A DNA stretch of 64,000 nucleotides from an uncultured Thiotrichaceae bacterium (GCA_937925855.1 CALAMO010000037.1:1-64000), one strand, 5' to 3'; shown: positions 17,365-27,088, counted from the stretch's first letter. Numbers and translations: made by a program. The notes: a model not told the origin generated them from the letters alone.

Positions 17365-20349
17365 TCAATGCACGATACGCTTTAATTGTGCATTGATTAA
17401 ATCTTGATACAGACTGTCATCATCACTTGTATACACCATGGTTGATGCCAGCTTACTCGCTAGGATTGCGTATTTGACTTTCGCAGGTAGCCGGTCAATT
17501 CTGCTGTGGAGTTCTGGTTTATTCTGAATCATGGCGGGCATATGAGCACGGAGTGCGGCCTGATGATCTGGCAATGAACAGCGCTCAGGGTTTGCTTGGA
17601 AGAACTCAAACATACGCGCATAATGCTGATTGATTTCCTGGCTAATCTGCACAGAAAGCTCAGTGTAGGTGACGGCGCCGTCCAGCGCCTTGTATCTGTG
17701 CATGATCGCCTTGGCTTCCTGTTCTGCCATGTGATTAAGGATGTCCATCACATCTGCAACATAGGCTTCTTTACAGGCCAGAAACTCCGCATCGCTAAAC
17801 ATAAGATTAGCGATAATTTCATAGGATGAAGAAATAACGCCGCACTTATTGGCCGAGGCATCGCGCATGATGACAACACCGTGCTGTTGCAATGTGGCCC
17901 GCGCATCAGGCGTAATGAATGAATTGGCCCCTTCAATAATCACCGCTGAGGAGGGCTTACCGTCACTTTTTAAAAAGTGTTGCACATTGCTCTGGTCAAT
18001 TGTTTCAGGGCGACCGCCTGCTGGAATGAAAAGATCGGCCTCGACAGTAAACGCTAAGCTATTAAAGCGTTTGTAGAATACATCGGTAGAGATCCATTCT
18101 TCGACCAGACCGCTTTGTTGCATGCTGAGCATTCTATACAGTACGCTCATGCCTTCTTTGCGGGTTTGCTGGCGGTAAATCAGATAGCCACCGACATGCA
18201 GGCGCTCGGTATCGAAGTCCTCCAAATCAGCGGATAGAATAATTTTTTTCATGGCGGCTTTATCTAAGCCTTCGGGGTCAAACAAAGCCCCCGTGCCATC
18301 AATAATCAGTTTGATTTGTACTTTGGGGCAGCGCTCATACAACAGGCGCATCGCATTACCTGCAACATCACCATTAGGGCCACCGGTAAATTTTACGCTG
18401 AAAGCATCGCTATGCATATCAATGCCGATTGCTTGCATAGTCACTTCAGCAAAGCGGACGACGCCAAATGATGTCACGCCATAGTCTTTATGGTTGATGC
18501 CGACTTCCTTACTCGACATAACACCGGAGCCGAGAACATAGCCTCTTGCCGCCGCAATGCCAGCGATTTCCTCAATCATCACATTGTGCATATTTTCATC
18601 AGGCCCAAGCTCAATTGGCTCATCTTGCCGGTAGTAGTCGATAACCCGCGGGTCTTTGGCCACGCCATTTTCAGTGATGAATAAATCAAGGAAGGCATGA
18701 ATAAAGCCATGTTGCAGTTTGTAGAGGTATTGCTGGCGCTGTCCGGCAGTTGAGCGCGAATCGATGTTCAAGATAGCAACCATCTTGGAACCGCCTTCAT
18801 AAATATCCTTGTTCTTAAGATGCTGGGTGTGTGCCAACACATAATTTTCTTTAAAAATAGTGCTGGCACTGGTGGTATAGTCATCCCGGCTCTGGGTGAT
18901 GAGTGTCCGCCAGCCACCACGGGCGATGTCTGAAAACCCTATGTGGTAGCCTGAGCCACGGCGGCCCGAAAAGTAGGTGATACGAAAGGGGCGATCAGTG
19001 GGTAAGTCGGCAATAAAATGCGCATCCAGCGTTTCCAAATACTTCGGGTCTAAGCGAAACGCCAGCGCATGCTTTTCAGCAATAAAGAAATTGGTCTTCA
19101 GGCAAAAGCGAATAAACGCAACGGCACAGCTGAAGATTACCCGGCGGAAACTATCCAGCGCGCGGCGACCGGAATTAAACGACTCAACAACGCTTAAGGT
19201 GTGCTCTAGTTCTTGTTCGTATTCAGTGCCCCGGTTATCTGAATCCACTTCAGGATCAAAACGGAGATAGAAAAGTTTTAATAATTGGGTATAAATTTCT
19301 GGGTTGTGATGAAAAGCCGTAATGATACTTTCAAGGTCATAAGTGTCTGGGTCACTATGCGCCAAATTGGTGTGGCAGAAACCAATAAAAGCATTGATCA
19401 GTGTGGCATTGCTGCCCGTGACCATACCCGTTTCAACAAGCTGGCTATAGCTCGATGAACCGGTCGACAGGATTTGTGTATTGTACAATTCCCGTTTTAA
19501 TACAGCATACAAGGGGCTCTCGATACTGAAGGGCTTTCCATCTCTTGGTGCCACGTAAAAAGTAGATAAAAAACAGGGTGATAAACCTGTATTAAGCGTT
19601 AAAGCATAGGAACGCTTTACTCCAATCCCTAAGCGTTGAAACACTTCGAGCAACTGCGCCAGAAACCCGGCATGTGGAGGAGTGGTGACGCCAAATGAAA
19701 TGCGGTATTCAGCATACTCAGTTGCCTCATGGCGCAGCGAGATACCGCCATTGCTTTCTGTTTCATCGAGCAAATGGAGCAATCTGACGATGCGCGGAGT
19801 GTGTGAGACGCGAACGTAGTTGTCATTACTCCGCCATAACGTTTCAAGCAGGCCGGGCACCTTTGTAAGATCAAACTGTGGATCAAAAGTTTGCATGCCA
19901 GTGATAACTTTTTGGCTCAAGGCACTGGGAATTTCAGCCGTAGCGGCAGGCGCAGGGGTTCCATCAACGCTTAGATTGAAATCACAACGCATGACTTCCA
20001 GGCTTTTGTTGCTTTGCGGTAAGGACGTAAATGAGGTGGTCACTTCAAGGTAGGAAATATTTCGCAGCGGGAGCTTGTTTAAGGTTTTATATTTCGAACC
20101 TTTGGCATCAATTTGGGCCAACATCAGGCGCTCTTTACGATCCACCAGCGTAATGCGCTCGGAGGCTTCAATATTATGTAAGTTAAGTGCAAGTAAAGAC
20201 AGGGCGGCCGTTTCATCCTGGTTTAGCTGCAAAAAATAAGGACTCATCTCGGTTTGCAACCACTGTATATTCGCCGCTAGCTGGTTGTGCGATTCACTTG
20301 CTGCTGCAAACAGCTGCTGGGTAATCTGATCAGCGTTACTTGGTGCCAT
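17365..20349 (-). CDS. NAD-specific glutamate dehydrogenase, large (about 110 kDa) type
   Basis: A 994-residue NAD-glutamate dehydrogenase, converting glutamate to 2-oxoglutarate and ammonia for catabolism. It is longer than the hexameric 450-residue enzymes and shorter than the 180-kDa type (about 1600). The N-terminal 450 residues are a regulatory region. The catalytic part has FSDIARGGWRTL, FKENYVLAHTQHLKNKDIYE and GGSKMVAI; the NAD domain has TGGPNGDVAGNAM, and EGANSFITPDARATL with NKCGVISSSYEI close the active site. It is monocistronic and divergent from the Nudix gene. Confidence 0.92.
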   Translation of the reverse strand: MAPSNADQITQQLFAAASESHNQLAANIQWLQTEMSPYFLQLNQDETAALSLLALNLHNIEASERITLVDRKERLMLAQIDAKGSKYKTLNKLPLRNISYLEVTTSFTSLPQSNKSLEVMRCDFNLSVDGTPAPAATAEIPSALSQKVITGMQTFDPQFDLTKVPGLLETLWRSNDNYVRVSHTPRIVRLLHLLDETESNGGISLRHEATEYAEYRISFGVTTPPHAGFLAQLLEVFQRLGIGVKRSYALTLNTGLSPCFLSTFYVAPRDGKPFSIESPLYAVLKRELYNTQILSTGSSSYSQLVETGMVTGSNATLINAFIGFCHTNLAHSDPDTYDLESIITAFHHNPEIYTQLLKLFYLRFDPEVDSDNRGTEYEQELEHTLSVVESFNSGRRALDSFRRVIFSCAVAFIRFCLKTNFFIAEKHALAFRLDPKYLETLDAHFIADLPTDRPFRITYFSGRRGSGYHIGFSDIARGGWRTLITQSRDDYTTSASTIFKENYVLAHTQHLKNKDIYEGGSKMVAILNIDSRSTAGQRQQYLYKLQHGFIHAFLDLFITENGVAKDPRVIDYYRQDEPIELGPDENMHNVMIEEIAGIAAARGYVLGSGVMSSKEVGINHKDYGVTSFGVVRFAEVTMQAIGIDMHSDAFSVKFTGGPNGDVAGNAMRLLYERCPKVQIKLIIDGTGALFDPEGLDKAAMKKIILSADLEDFDTERLHVGGYLIYRQQTRKEGMSVLYRMLSMQQSGLVEEWISTDVFYKRFNSLAFTVEADLFIPAGGRPETIDQSNVQHFLKSDGKPSSAVIIEGANSFITPDARATLQQHGVVIMRDASANKCGVISSSYEIIANLMFSDAEFLACKEAYVADVMDILNHMAEQEAKAIMHRYKALDGAVTYTELSVQISQEINQHYARMFEFFQANPERCSLPDHQAALRAHMPAMIQNKPELHSRIDRLPAKVKYAILASKLASTMVYTSDDDSLYQDLINAQLKRIVH

Positions 20350-20651
20350 TCTGTTGCTTCCTCTTACGATTTGTCTTGCTGCTGGATCGGGCAGGGCCAG
20401 AGAAAAAGCGGTTCCACAGCTGCGCTTATTCGTGTCATTAAATCGCTGCGGTTACGCCATCCTCTGGGTTTGATCAACCTTTATACACAAGACAGTTTAA
20501 TTGATATTTTTTACAATAAGTTATAGCCAGTTTGATGCGAGGCTAGGGCCAGTCATGTTACTGATTCTACAAAATGCACCTTGCTAGACTCATAAGCTGT
20601 CTCATTTCGCGCTATACTTTATGACCTCAATACTTCCCGTGTTTAATCATA
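20350..20651. other. Intergenic region between divergent gdh and Nudix genes
   Basis: About 300 bases holding the promoters of both neighbours. A TATACT -10-like element lies about 40 bp before the Nudix start. No RNA gene, repeat or longer reading frame with support was seen. Confidence 0.5.
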
Positions 20652-21095
20652 ATGAGTAAAAAAATAATGATGCAGACCGCAGTACAAACCACCCGTATTG
20701 CCGCTTATGGCATTATAAAGCAGGACGATAAAATTTTATTGTGCCGCCTGTCAGAGCGCGTGCCGCACAGTGAGGGCAAGTGGACGCTGCCGGGTGGCGG
20801 CATTGAATTTGGCGAATCACCGGAGCAGGCTGTAGTGCGGGAAGTGCGGGAAGAAACGGGCTTAAGGGCAACGCCGCTTGAAGTGGCCGGTATCGACTCT
20901 TTGGTTGTGCCGGATGAAACAGGTGGGCAGCGCCACGGCATTCGCATTATCTATTATGCGCGCCATGAGCCGGGTGAGTTGGTGTTTGAACAGGGCGGTT
21001 CAACCGATTGCTGCCGTTGGTTTAGCCAGCAGGAAACGCTTAGTTTGCCGATTGTGGCGCTGACTAAGGTAGGGCTTGAGCTGGCCTGGCGTTGA
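20652..21095 (+). CDS. Nudix hydrolase
   Basis: A 147-residue Nudix protein with the full box: GGGIEFGESPEQAVVREVRE then ETGL, that is GX5EX7REVXEEXGX with intact Glu metal ligands. Such enzymes cleave nucleoside diphosphate-X compounds. The N-terminal segment AAYGIIKQDDKILLCRLSER and the tail resemble general housecleaning members, and the substrate cannot be named. It starts at ATG 20652; in-frame ATGs at codons 6 and 7 are alternatives. The next gene follows after 95 bp. Confidence 0.88.
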   Translation: MSKKIMMQTAVQTTRIAAYGIIKQDDKILLCRLSERVPHSEGKWTLPGGGIEFGESPEQAVVREVREETGLRATPLEVAGIDSLVVPDETGGQRHGIRIIYYARHEPGELVFEQGGSTDCCRWFSQQETLSLPIVALTKVGLELAWR

Positions 21096-21190
21096 GTTAG
21101 GATAAATTTTTTGCAGGCCTATTAACAGACGCGCCAAGCCTCTTATCTTTCAGGTAGAATCTTTTAATTTGTGTGACGGTGAATAACAGA

Positions 21191-22249
21191 ATGTTAACTG
21201 ATGACAGCATTGAGCGGCTGAACAGCCTGGATGATCAGGCCCTGATGCAACTTGACTGGAAAAATCTGACCTGCCTCAACGGGCGTTTATTAGAGCTGCA
21301 TGCTGAGGGTCGCTTGGGTAATGCAACGCTGGCTAAGCTGCCGCGCAAGCCTATTTTATGCATCGACCAGATTGAGCGCATTGATGATGCGGTGATTGAA
21401 GCCTCATTTACCTTTCCAGCTAATCCAGCGGATTGGCCGTATGCTGCGGATGAAGCGCTGGAAATGCTGTTTCAGGATCAGTTGGATCAGCTGGTCGGTT
21501 TTTGGGGCGCACGCAAGGCTGAGGGCATTGGGCGCGCTTTGTCGTCCGGCGTATGTCAGCTGGAGCGCTCGCTGGATTATAGCGCGGGTAAAACCCTGTA
21601 TTATCGGCTGGAAAAAAAGAAATGGGTCACTAATAAAACTACCGGTACCGGGACGGCGATTTTTGATGCGCGGATTTTGGATCAGGATGGTCAGCTTATG
21701 CTGGAAACGAAAAAAGTCATCGTGGGGATTTTACTGCCCGCTGAAGTCGATGCCTTACGCGATAAATACGGTGGGCGTCACGGTGTGGCCGCACCGTCCA
21801 CTTTGGAAAGCGGGCTGCGTATCCCTATTTACGACAGCGGTACACAGCAGCTGAGCGCAGCAGCGGGTACGGGTATCAGCACGGTTAACACAACGCAGGT
21901 GATCACCCCCGACTTATGGCCGCTGCGCTATCACTTTAAGGCCGACCCGGTGGTGCCGGGGAACTTTGGTACCCACGGCATGATCGCCCTGCTGAAAGCG
22001 GTGGCGCGGACGCATTTTGGACTGCTCGATCCGGTGTTTAAGGTGATGAGTGCAAAAAAATTCTCCGGCATGATTTTTGAAGATCCAAAGCGGATCCAGT
22101 TTGAGCTGATTGATATTGAGCAGAACGAGGCTGGTGCAGTGGTAGCCAAACAGGCCAACCTCTACCTGGAGCATAGCGACGGCCGCCGGATGATTGACAC
22201 CCCGATCTATACTATGAAGCATTTGACGGTGGCCGAGCGGACAGCTTAA
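21191..22249 (+). CDS. Double-hotdog FabA-like 3-hydroxyacyl dehydratase
   Basis: A 352-residue protein made of two hotdog domains. The first (about 50-180) has KPILCIDQIERID and EMLFQDQLDQLVGFWG followed by GIGRAL, as in FabA, with Asp in the place of the catalytic acid but no catalytic His. The second (about 235-350) has YHFKADPVVPGNFGTHGM, with the catalytic His248 but no matching acid. One active site composed from both halves, as in the paired dehydratase domains of polyunsaturated fatty acid synthases, is likely. ATG 21191 is preferred to an upstream GTG 21173. No ketosynthase or ACP gene is adjacent, so the lipid substrate is unknown. Confidence 0.75.
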   Translation: MLTDDSIERLNSLDDQALMQLDWKNLTCLNGRLLELHAEGRLGNATLAKLPRKPILCIDQIERIDDAVIEASFTFPANPADWPYAADEALEMLFQDQLDQLVGFWGARKAEGIGRALSSGVCQLERSLDYSAGKTLYYRLEKKKWVTNKTTGTGTAIFDARILDQDGQLMLETKKVIVGILLPAEVDALRDKYGGRHGVAAPSTLESGLRIPIYDSGTQQLSAAAGTGISTVNTTQVITPDLWPLRYHFKADPVVPGNFGTHGMIALLKAVARTHFGLLDPVFKVMSAKKFSGMIFEDPKRIQFELIDIEQNEAGAVVAKQANLYLEHSDGRRMIDTPIYTMKHLTVAERTA

Positions 22250-22345
22250 AACGCGCGTGCAGTGCCCACATCCTCAATAAGGCACCGGGCCAAATAAGCC
22301 TGTGGTTCGACTCGGCACGCTGCGGGTTAGCGAGTATTGAGTAGT

Positions 22346-22804
22346 ATGATGAAGATTATTATTGATGATTTACGCGGGCCAGAAATTAAAGCGCTATTAG
22401 CGGAGCATTTGGATGATATGTCCGCACAATCGCCGCCAGAAAGTACACATGCCTTAGACTTGGCCGGTTTGCGTGCCCCGGAGGTGACTTTCTGGACGCT
22501 GTGGCAGGATGATAAGCTGGCGGGCTGTGGAGCTTTAAAAGCACTGAGTGCGCAGCATGCTGAGATTAAATCCATGCGCACGGCCCAGCCTTTTCTACGC
22601 CAGGGAGTGGCGCGCCAGCTGTTACAGCACATACTGGCCGTTGCGGCTGAACGCGGCTATCAGCGTTTGAGCCTGGAGACCGGCTCAATGCGTGGTTTTC
22701 GTCCGGCGCGCGCCCTGTATGCCGCCTTTGGTTTTGAGGAGTGTGCACCATTTGCGGATTATGTGCTCGATCCGAACAGCGTGTTTATGACGCGGTGCTT
22801 ATGA
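22346..22804 (+). CDS. GNAT-family N-acetyltransferase
   Basis: A 152-residue acetyltransferase of the PhnO/YsnE-like group. The acetyl-CoA loop appears as PFLRQGVARQLLQHI near residue 85, preceded by the beta-4 strand AEIKSMRTA and followed by LETGSMRGFRPARALYAAFG. The acceptor is unknown. An upstream TTG at 22337 is in frame; ATG 22346 is chosen as the normal start. Preceded by a hairpin-poor 87-bp gap after the double-hotdog gene, same strand. Confidence 0.85.
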   Translation: MMKIIIDDLRGPEIKALLAEHLDDMSAQSPPESTHALDLAGLRAPEVTFWTLWQDDKLAGCGALKALSAQHAEIKSMRTAQPFLRQGVARQLLQHILAVAAERGYQRLSLETGSMRGFRPARALYAAFGFEECAPFADYVLDPNSVFMTRCL

Positions 22805-22967
22805 TGATGAGTAAGGCTTTATCAGGACGGCGAGACGCCAAACGATGGCATGGGCTTACTCCTTAGCCTGTTTGGTTGGGCTTAGGTCGTACGCCCAGCC
22901 ACTCGGCTAGCGGCCTGGACAGCTAACCCTGATCTTAACGCTACGAGTTGTGTGAAGGACAACGGTT

Positions 22968-23840
22968 GTGAACAAGAGAATGAATTGGAAGAATCTGTTG
23001 GCTGTCCTGGTGCTGGCGCTCGCAGCAGTGCTGCCCCTATACGCAGCGGCAGCGCTGCCTCAGCCGGATACACCAATATTACGTCTGGCAACAACGACCA
23101 GCACAGATAACTCTGGCCTGCTGAAGGTCATCCTGCCCGTGTTTGAAGCGGCGACTGGTTATCGGGTGCATGTGATTGCGGTTGGCACCGGGAAAGCGCT
23201 GAAAATGGGCGAGTCCGGTGATGTTGATGTGATTCTGGTGCATGCCCGCAGCGCAGAAGAGGCGTTTGTGGCTGCTGGGCATGGCCCTGAACGTCACGCG
23301 GTGATGTATAACGATTTTATTTTAGTTGGCCCAGAAGACGATCCCGCAGGGATTCGTGGCATGGCAGATACCGAGCTGGCCCTGAAAAAAATTGCGCAGG
23401 CGCAGGCTGTTTTTGTCTCGCGTGGCGATGATTCCGGCACCCACAAAAAAGAGCGACAGCTGTGGGCCAGCGCAGCAATTCAGCCGGAGGGTAGCTGGTA
23501 CCGCGAAGTCGGGCAGGGCATGGGTAAGGCCCTCCAGATTGCCGGTCAGCTCGATGCCTACACGATGACGGACCGGGGGACTTGGCTGGCGTATCGAGAT
23601 AAGTCGCGCCTGCAAGTGGTGCTGGAAGGCGATCCACCGCTGTTTAATCCGTATGGCATTATTGCGGTGAGCGCTACCAAGTACCCGGATGTTAATCGCC
23701 AGGGCGCGCAGACGCTAATCGACTGGCTGACCTCAGCACAGGGGCAGCAGCTGATTGGTGATTTTAAAATTAGCGGGCAGCAGCTATTCGTACCCAATGC
23801 AAATGCTGAGGCACCTGCAAAAACTGCCGCTGCCCAGTAG
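22968..23840 (+). CDS. Tungstate/anion ABC transporter substrate-binding protein, TupA-like
   Basis: A 290-residue exported solute-binding protein. A signal peptide covers about residues 1-27 (NLLAVLVLALAAVLPLYAAA). The mature part has LATTTSTDNSGLL, VIAVGTGKALKMGESGDVDV, MYNDFILVGP, FVSRGDDSGTHKKE and YTMTDRGTWLAY, the hallmarks of TupA-type tungstate binders. Start is GTG 22968 with AAGGA upstream. Permease (tupB) and ATPase (tupC) genes are not adjacent, so it must work with components encoded elsewhere or serve a different role. Confidence 0.88.
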   Translation: MNKRMNWKNLLAVLVLALAAVLPLYAAAALPQPDTPILRLATTTSTDNSGLLKVILPVFEAATGYRVHVIAVGTGKALKMGESGDVDVILVHARSAEEAFVAAGHGPERHAVMYNDFILVGPEDDPAGIRGMADTELALKKIAQAQAVFVSRGDDSGTHKKERQLWASAAIQPEGSWYREVGQGMGKALQIAGQLDAYTMTDRGTWLAYRDKSRLQVVLEGDPPLFNPYGIIAVSATKYPDVNRQGAQTLIDWLTSAQGQQLIGDFKISGQQLFVPNANAEAPAKTAAAQ

Positions 23841-23945
23841 GGCCTGCAAAAACCGTTGTGTTACGGTAGAATCGCCCACTCTTAATTATATGGTCTGCGC
23901 CCGGCTTGTGCAGATCGCTCCGAACAGACAACGACAGGAATCCTC

Positions 23946-25055
23946 ATGAGCAGTTACAAGATTGCCATTCTCGCCGGTGACGGTATTGGCCCGGAAATTA
24001 CCGCTGAAGCGATTAAAATTCTCAAGCTGGTGGAGGCACGGAACGACGTGCAGTTTGAACTGATGCCCGCACCGTTTGGGGCGTCGGCTTATTTTGAGCA
24101 CGGCCATCCTTACCCCGATGCGTCGAAGGCAATTTGTGATGCAGCCGATGCGATTCTGAAAGGTCCCATTGGCCTCAGTCATGAGGCGTCAAAAGGTATT
24201 CCGGTGGATTTACAGCCAGAACGCGGTGCCTTATTGCCGATGCGGCGGCGCTATAACACCTATGCCAATATCCGGCCGGTGTCACTGCCGAAAGGGCTGG
24301 CGCATTTCTCACCGCTCAAGCCCGAAATTATTGGTGAGGGCATCGATATTATTATGGTGCGTGAGCTGGTGGGCGGGCTGTATTTCGGGGCGAAGGAGAT
24401 GGGCGTGAATGACGCTGGTCTGCGCTATGTGAATGAGTCGTTGGAATACGACGAAAATCAGATTCGCCAAATTCTGCATGAGGCGTTTAAGCTGGCGGAT
24501 CGGCGCGCTAAGCGCCTGCATAATATCCATAAAAGCAACGTACTGAAATCCAGCGTGCTGTGGAACGAAATCGTGGATGAGGTCGCGCCCGAATACCCTG
24601 AGGTTGAAGTCATTCATATGCTGGTGGATGCGGCGGCGACACACCTGTGCCTCAATCCCGGCCAGTTTGATGTCATGGTGATGGAGAATATGTTTGGCGA
24701 TATTCTGAGTGACCAGGGCGGCGGTATTCTGGGTTCACTCGGCCTGATGCCTTCAGCCTGCTTGGGGCCGGACAAAGCGTATTACGAACCCTCGCACGGT
24801 TCGGCACCGGATATTGCAGGCAAAAACATCGCGAATCCCTATTCGATGATTGGGTCGGTGGCGATGATGCTGGAATACAGCTTTGGGATGTATGCTGAAG
24901 CGCGCAATATTTGGGAGGCGATGCAGGGTGTGTTTAATGAGGGTTATTCGACCGCTGATTTGTCCAAGCCGGGTGCCGGGGTAAAGATGATTGATACCGT
25001 GGCGTTCGGGGATCGGGTGGTCGAGAAGCTTAGTGCAATGCCGAGAGTGGCATAG
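23946..25055 (+). CDS. 3-isopropylmalate dehydrogenase family protein (LeuB-type)
   Basis: A 369-residue beta-decarboxylating dehydrogenase. It starts KIAILAGDGIGPEITAEAIK, has RPVSLPKGLAHFSPL, ELVGGLYFGAKE (Tyr-containing active-site loop), HKSNVLKSSVLW with the catalytic Lys, MVMENMFGDILSD for the metal Asp pair, and EPSHGSAPDIAGKNIANP for NAD. The family oxidises 3-isopropylmalate, tartrate, isocitrate or homoisocitrate. The layout fits LeuB, but leuA, leuC and leuD are not adjacent and the sequence departs from canonical LeuB around residues 95-110, so leucine biosynthesis is not assured. Confidence 0.8.
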   Translation: MSSYKIAILAGDGIGPEITAEAIKILKLVEARNDVQFELMPAPFGASAYFEHGHPYPDASKAICDAADAILKGPIGLSHEASKGIPVDLQPERGALLPMRRRYNTYANIRPVSLPKGLAHFSPLKPEIIGEGIDIIMVRELVGGLYFGAKEMGVNDAGLRYVNESLEYDENQIRQILHEAFKLADRRAKRLHNIHKSNVLKSSVLWNEIVDEVAPEYPEVEVIHMLVDAAATHLCLNPGQFDVMVMENMFGDILSDQGGGILGSLGLMPSACLGPDKAYYEPSHGSAPDIAGKNIANPYSMIGSVAMMLEYSFGMYAEARNIWEAMQGVFNEGYSTADLSKPGAGVKMIDTVAFGDRVVEKLSAMPRVA

Positions 25056-25097
25056 TGCACGTTGCTATACACCGCGAGCCTTGAGTCTTTATCCCGC

Positions 25098-25138
25098 AAG
25101 GCAGGCGCAGGCGATTCGGTATGCATGTAGCCTGCCTT
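25098..25138. terminator. Hairpin between convergent leuB-like and psuG genes
   Basis: AAGGCAGGC (25098-25106) pairs perfectly with GCCTGCCTT (25130-25138) around a 23-nt loop; TTTGGTTTT follows on the + strand. It sits between two convergent genes and could end transcription from the left. Confidence 0.55.
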
Positions 25139-25158
25139 AGCTTTGGTTTTCGCCCGCG

Positions 25159-26079
25159 CTAGTGGGCGAGTGCCACCGCAATGTCTGCCGCGACTCGCGC
25201 ATTATTCAGCACCAACTGAATATTAGTCGCCAGCGAATCGCCGCCGGTAATCTCTGCTACCCGCTTCAGCAAAAACGGCGTTGATTCCTTACCGCCAATA
25301 CCCTGTGCGTCCAGCTCTGCCAGTGCCTGTGTAATCGCAGCGTCAATGACTGTGTTCGGCATGGCGTATTGCTCCGGCACGGGGTTGCCAATGATGACAC
25401 CGCCGTTGAGCGCTAAATCCCACTTGGTTTTTAAGAGAGCGGCGATGTCTGCCGCAGAGTCCAGCTGATAGTCCACCTGATAGCCGCTGTCGCGCACATA
25501 AAACGCGGGTAGGGCCGCACACTGGTAGCCGACCACCGGTACGCCGTGCGTTTCCAGGTATTCCCGCGTCAGGCCAATATCTAGAATCGACTTTGCGCCA
25601 GCGCAGACGACGGCGACATTAGTATGCGCCAATTCTTGTAAATCCGCTGACACGTCAAAGCTGGTGGCGGCACCGCGATGCACACCGCCCAGCCCGCCGG
25701 TGGCAAAGAGGCTGATACCGGCCTGCGCGGCGAGAATCATGGTGGCGGCGACGGTGGTAGCACCGAGCTGTCCGCTATTGAGCACAAACGGAATATCACG
25801 CCGACTGCATTTAATCACGGCGTGCCCAGCCTGCCCCAAGCGCTCAATCTCAGCTGCGTTTAAGCCAATCTTCAGTTTGCCGTCCATAATTGCCATGGTC
25901 GCGGGCACTGCGCCGCGCGCTGTAACGGCTTGCTCAACCTGTAATGCGGTTTCCACATTCTGTGGATAGGGCATGCCGTGCGAGATAATGGTCGATTCCA
26001 GCGCAACGACGGCCTGCTGTTGGGCTAAGGCAGCGGCGACGGCGGGTTGAATATCGAGGTAAGGTGCGCTGTTACTCAT
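25159..26079 (-). CDS. psuG: Pseudouridine-5'-phosphate glycosidase PsuG
   Basis: A 306-residue enzyme that splits pseudouridine 5'-phosphate into uracil and ribose 5-phosphate. Family blocks are visible: VALESTIISHGMPYPQN, GKLKIGLN, KCSRRDIPFVL, ATTVAATMILAAQAGISLFATG, GGVHRGAATSFDVSADL, and NGGVIIGNPVPEQYA. Its start overlaps the psuK stop by 4 bp, so the two are coupled, with kinase acting before glycosidase. It is the last gene of a seven-gene leftward set. Confidence 0.95.
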   Translation of the reverse strand: MSNSAPYLDIQPAVAAALAQQQAVVALESTIISHGMPYPQNVETALQVEQAVTARGAVPATMAIMDGKLKIGLNAAEIERLGQAGHAVIKCSRRDIPFVLNSGQLGATTVAATMILAAQAGISLFATGGLGGVHRGAATSFDVSADLQELAHTNVAVVCAGAKSILDIGLTREYLETHGVPVVGYQCAALPAFYVRDSGYQVDYQLDSAADIAALLKTKWDLALNGGVIIGNPVPEQYAMPNTVIDAAITQALAELDAQGIGGKESTPFLLKRVAEITGGDSLATNIQLVLNNARVAADIAVALAH

Positions 26080-27083
26080 GTCGGATTCGCCAGTGTTTGC
26101 AGTAAGGGAGTATTTGTTTGTTCGCAGGTGGCGGTCAGTGCCGCTGCGGCCATGGCGAGTTTACCGCTGCTGTGCCAGTCCATGCCACGATTATTTGCAT
26201 GGATTAGGGCAGCGCTGGCTGCATCTCCACAGCCCGTGACGTTCTTGATGTGGGTCGCGTGTGCGGGTAGCCAAACAGCGTTTGCTGCGCCGTCTTTGTT
26301 CTGCTCATGCGTGTCGCCCTGGGTGCTGAGGTAAGCGCCCTGTTCGCCCAGCGTGATCATGAGGTTGCTGATGCCGCGCTGGTGCAACCGTGTCGCCAGG
26401 GCGGGGGCCTCGTGGACGTGATGTTGGCCTGGTCTGCCTGCGGTCGTATCCGTTTTATAATCTGGCTGCGCTGGATTATTCATTTCATGGGCGGTTTGCT
26501 GGGCCAGCACAGCCGCCTCCTGTAAATTCGGGGTCATGCCGCTGATTTGCTGGAGATGGGGCAACAGTTTTTGGGCTTTAACCACGGACACGGGGTCAAC
26601 CCAAATCGGCTTGCCTGCGGCCTGCGCAAATAAAAACGCCAGTGCGGCAGTGCTTAAGTTCGCATCTAAAACCCAACAGGCCGCCTGCTGCAATACCGGG
26701 AGGCGTTGCTGTAATACCGCTGGCGTTAAGCGCTCAATAATCGCCATGTCGTTAAGCGCGTTGCTTAATTCACCGTGCTGATCGTGTAGGGACAGATAGG
26801 TGGAGGTGCGCTGTCCGGCGGCAATCAAACAGTGCGTCATACCAATACCCAGTGCGCTGCCTTGCGTGATCAGCTGCTGCCCCCAGAGGTCATCGCCTAA
26901 GGGGGCGATCAGCTCACAGCGGCTGCCAAGATGAGCCAGATTTTCTGCGATATTACGTGCGACCCCGCCGGGCGATAGTGTGACCTTGCCGGGGTTGGAA
27001 TCCGCATCCACGGTGCGCGCGGTGGCAATGCCGGTTAAATCCATATTGGCCCCGCCGATAACGGCGATGAAGTCATCCGCCAC
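26076..27083 (-). CDS. psuK: Pseudouridine kinase PsuK (PfkB family)
   Basis: A 335-residue PfkB/ribokinase-type sugar kinase. It starts FIAVIGGANMDLTGIA, has the PfkB signature 1 region LSPGGVARNIAENLAHLG and signature 2 with the catalytic Asp in VTGCGDAASAALIH. Overlap with psuG supports pseudouridine as substrate. A stretch near residues 205-230 (PAQPDYKTDTTAGRPGQHH) looks like an insertion in a surface loop. It begins 5 bp after the stop of the phosphotransferase gene, which ties it to the acyl-CoA operon upstream. Confidence 0.92.
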   Translation of the reverse strand: MADDFIAVIGGANMDLTGIATARTVDADSNPGKVTLSPGGVARNIAENLAHLGSRCELIAPLGDDLWGQQLITQGSALGIGMTHCLIAAGQRTSTYLSLHDQHGELSNALNDMAIIERLTPAVLQQRLPVLQQAACWVLDANLSTAALAFLFAQAAGKPIWVDPVSVVKAQKLLPHLQQISGMTPNLQEAAVLAQQTAHEMNNPAQPDYKTDTTAGRPGQHHVHEAPALATRLHQRGISNLMITLGEQGAYLSTQGDTHEQNKDGAANAVWLPAHATHIKNVTGCGDAASAALIHANNRGMDWHSSGKLAMAAAALTATCEQTNTPLLQTLANPT

Positions 27084-27088
27084 GCGCT

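Noticed and set aside
22297-22320. GGTTCGACTC-like T-loop suggesting a tRNA
   Set aside because: The flanking bases do not pair as a T-arm and there is no acceptor or anticodon arm around it.
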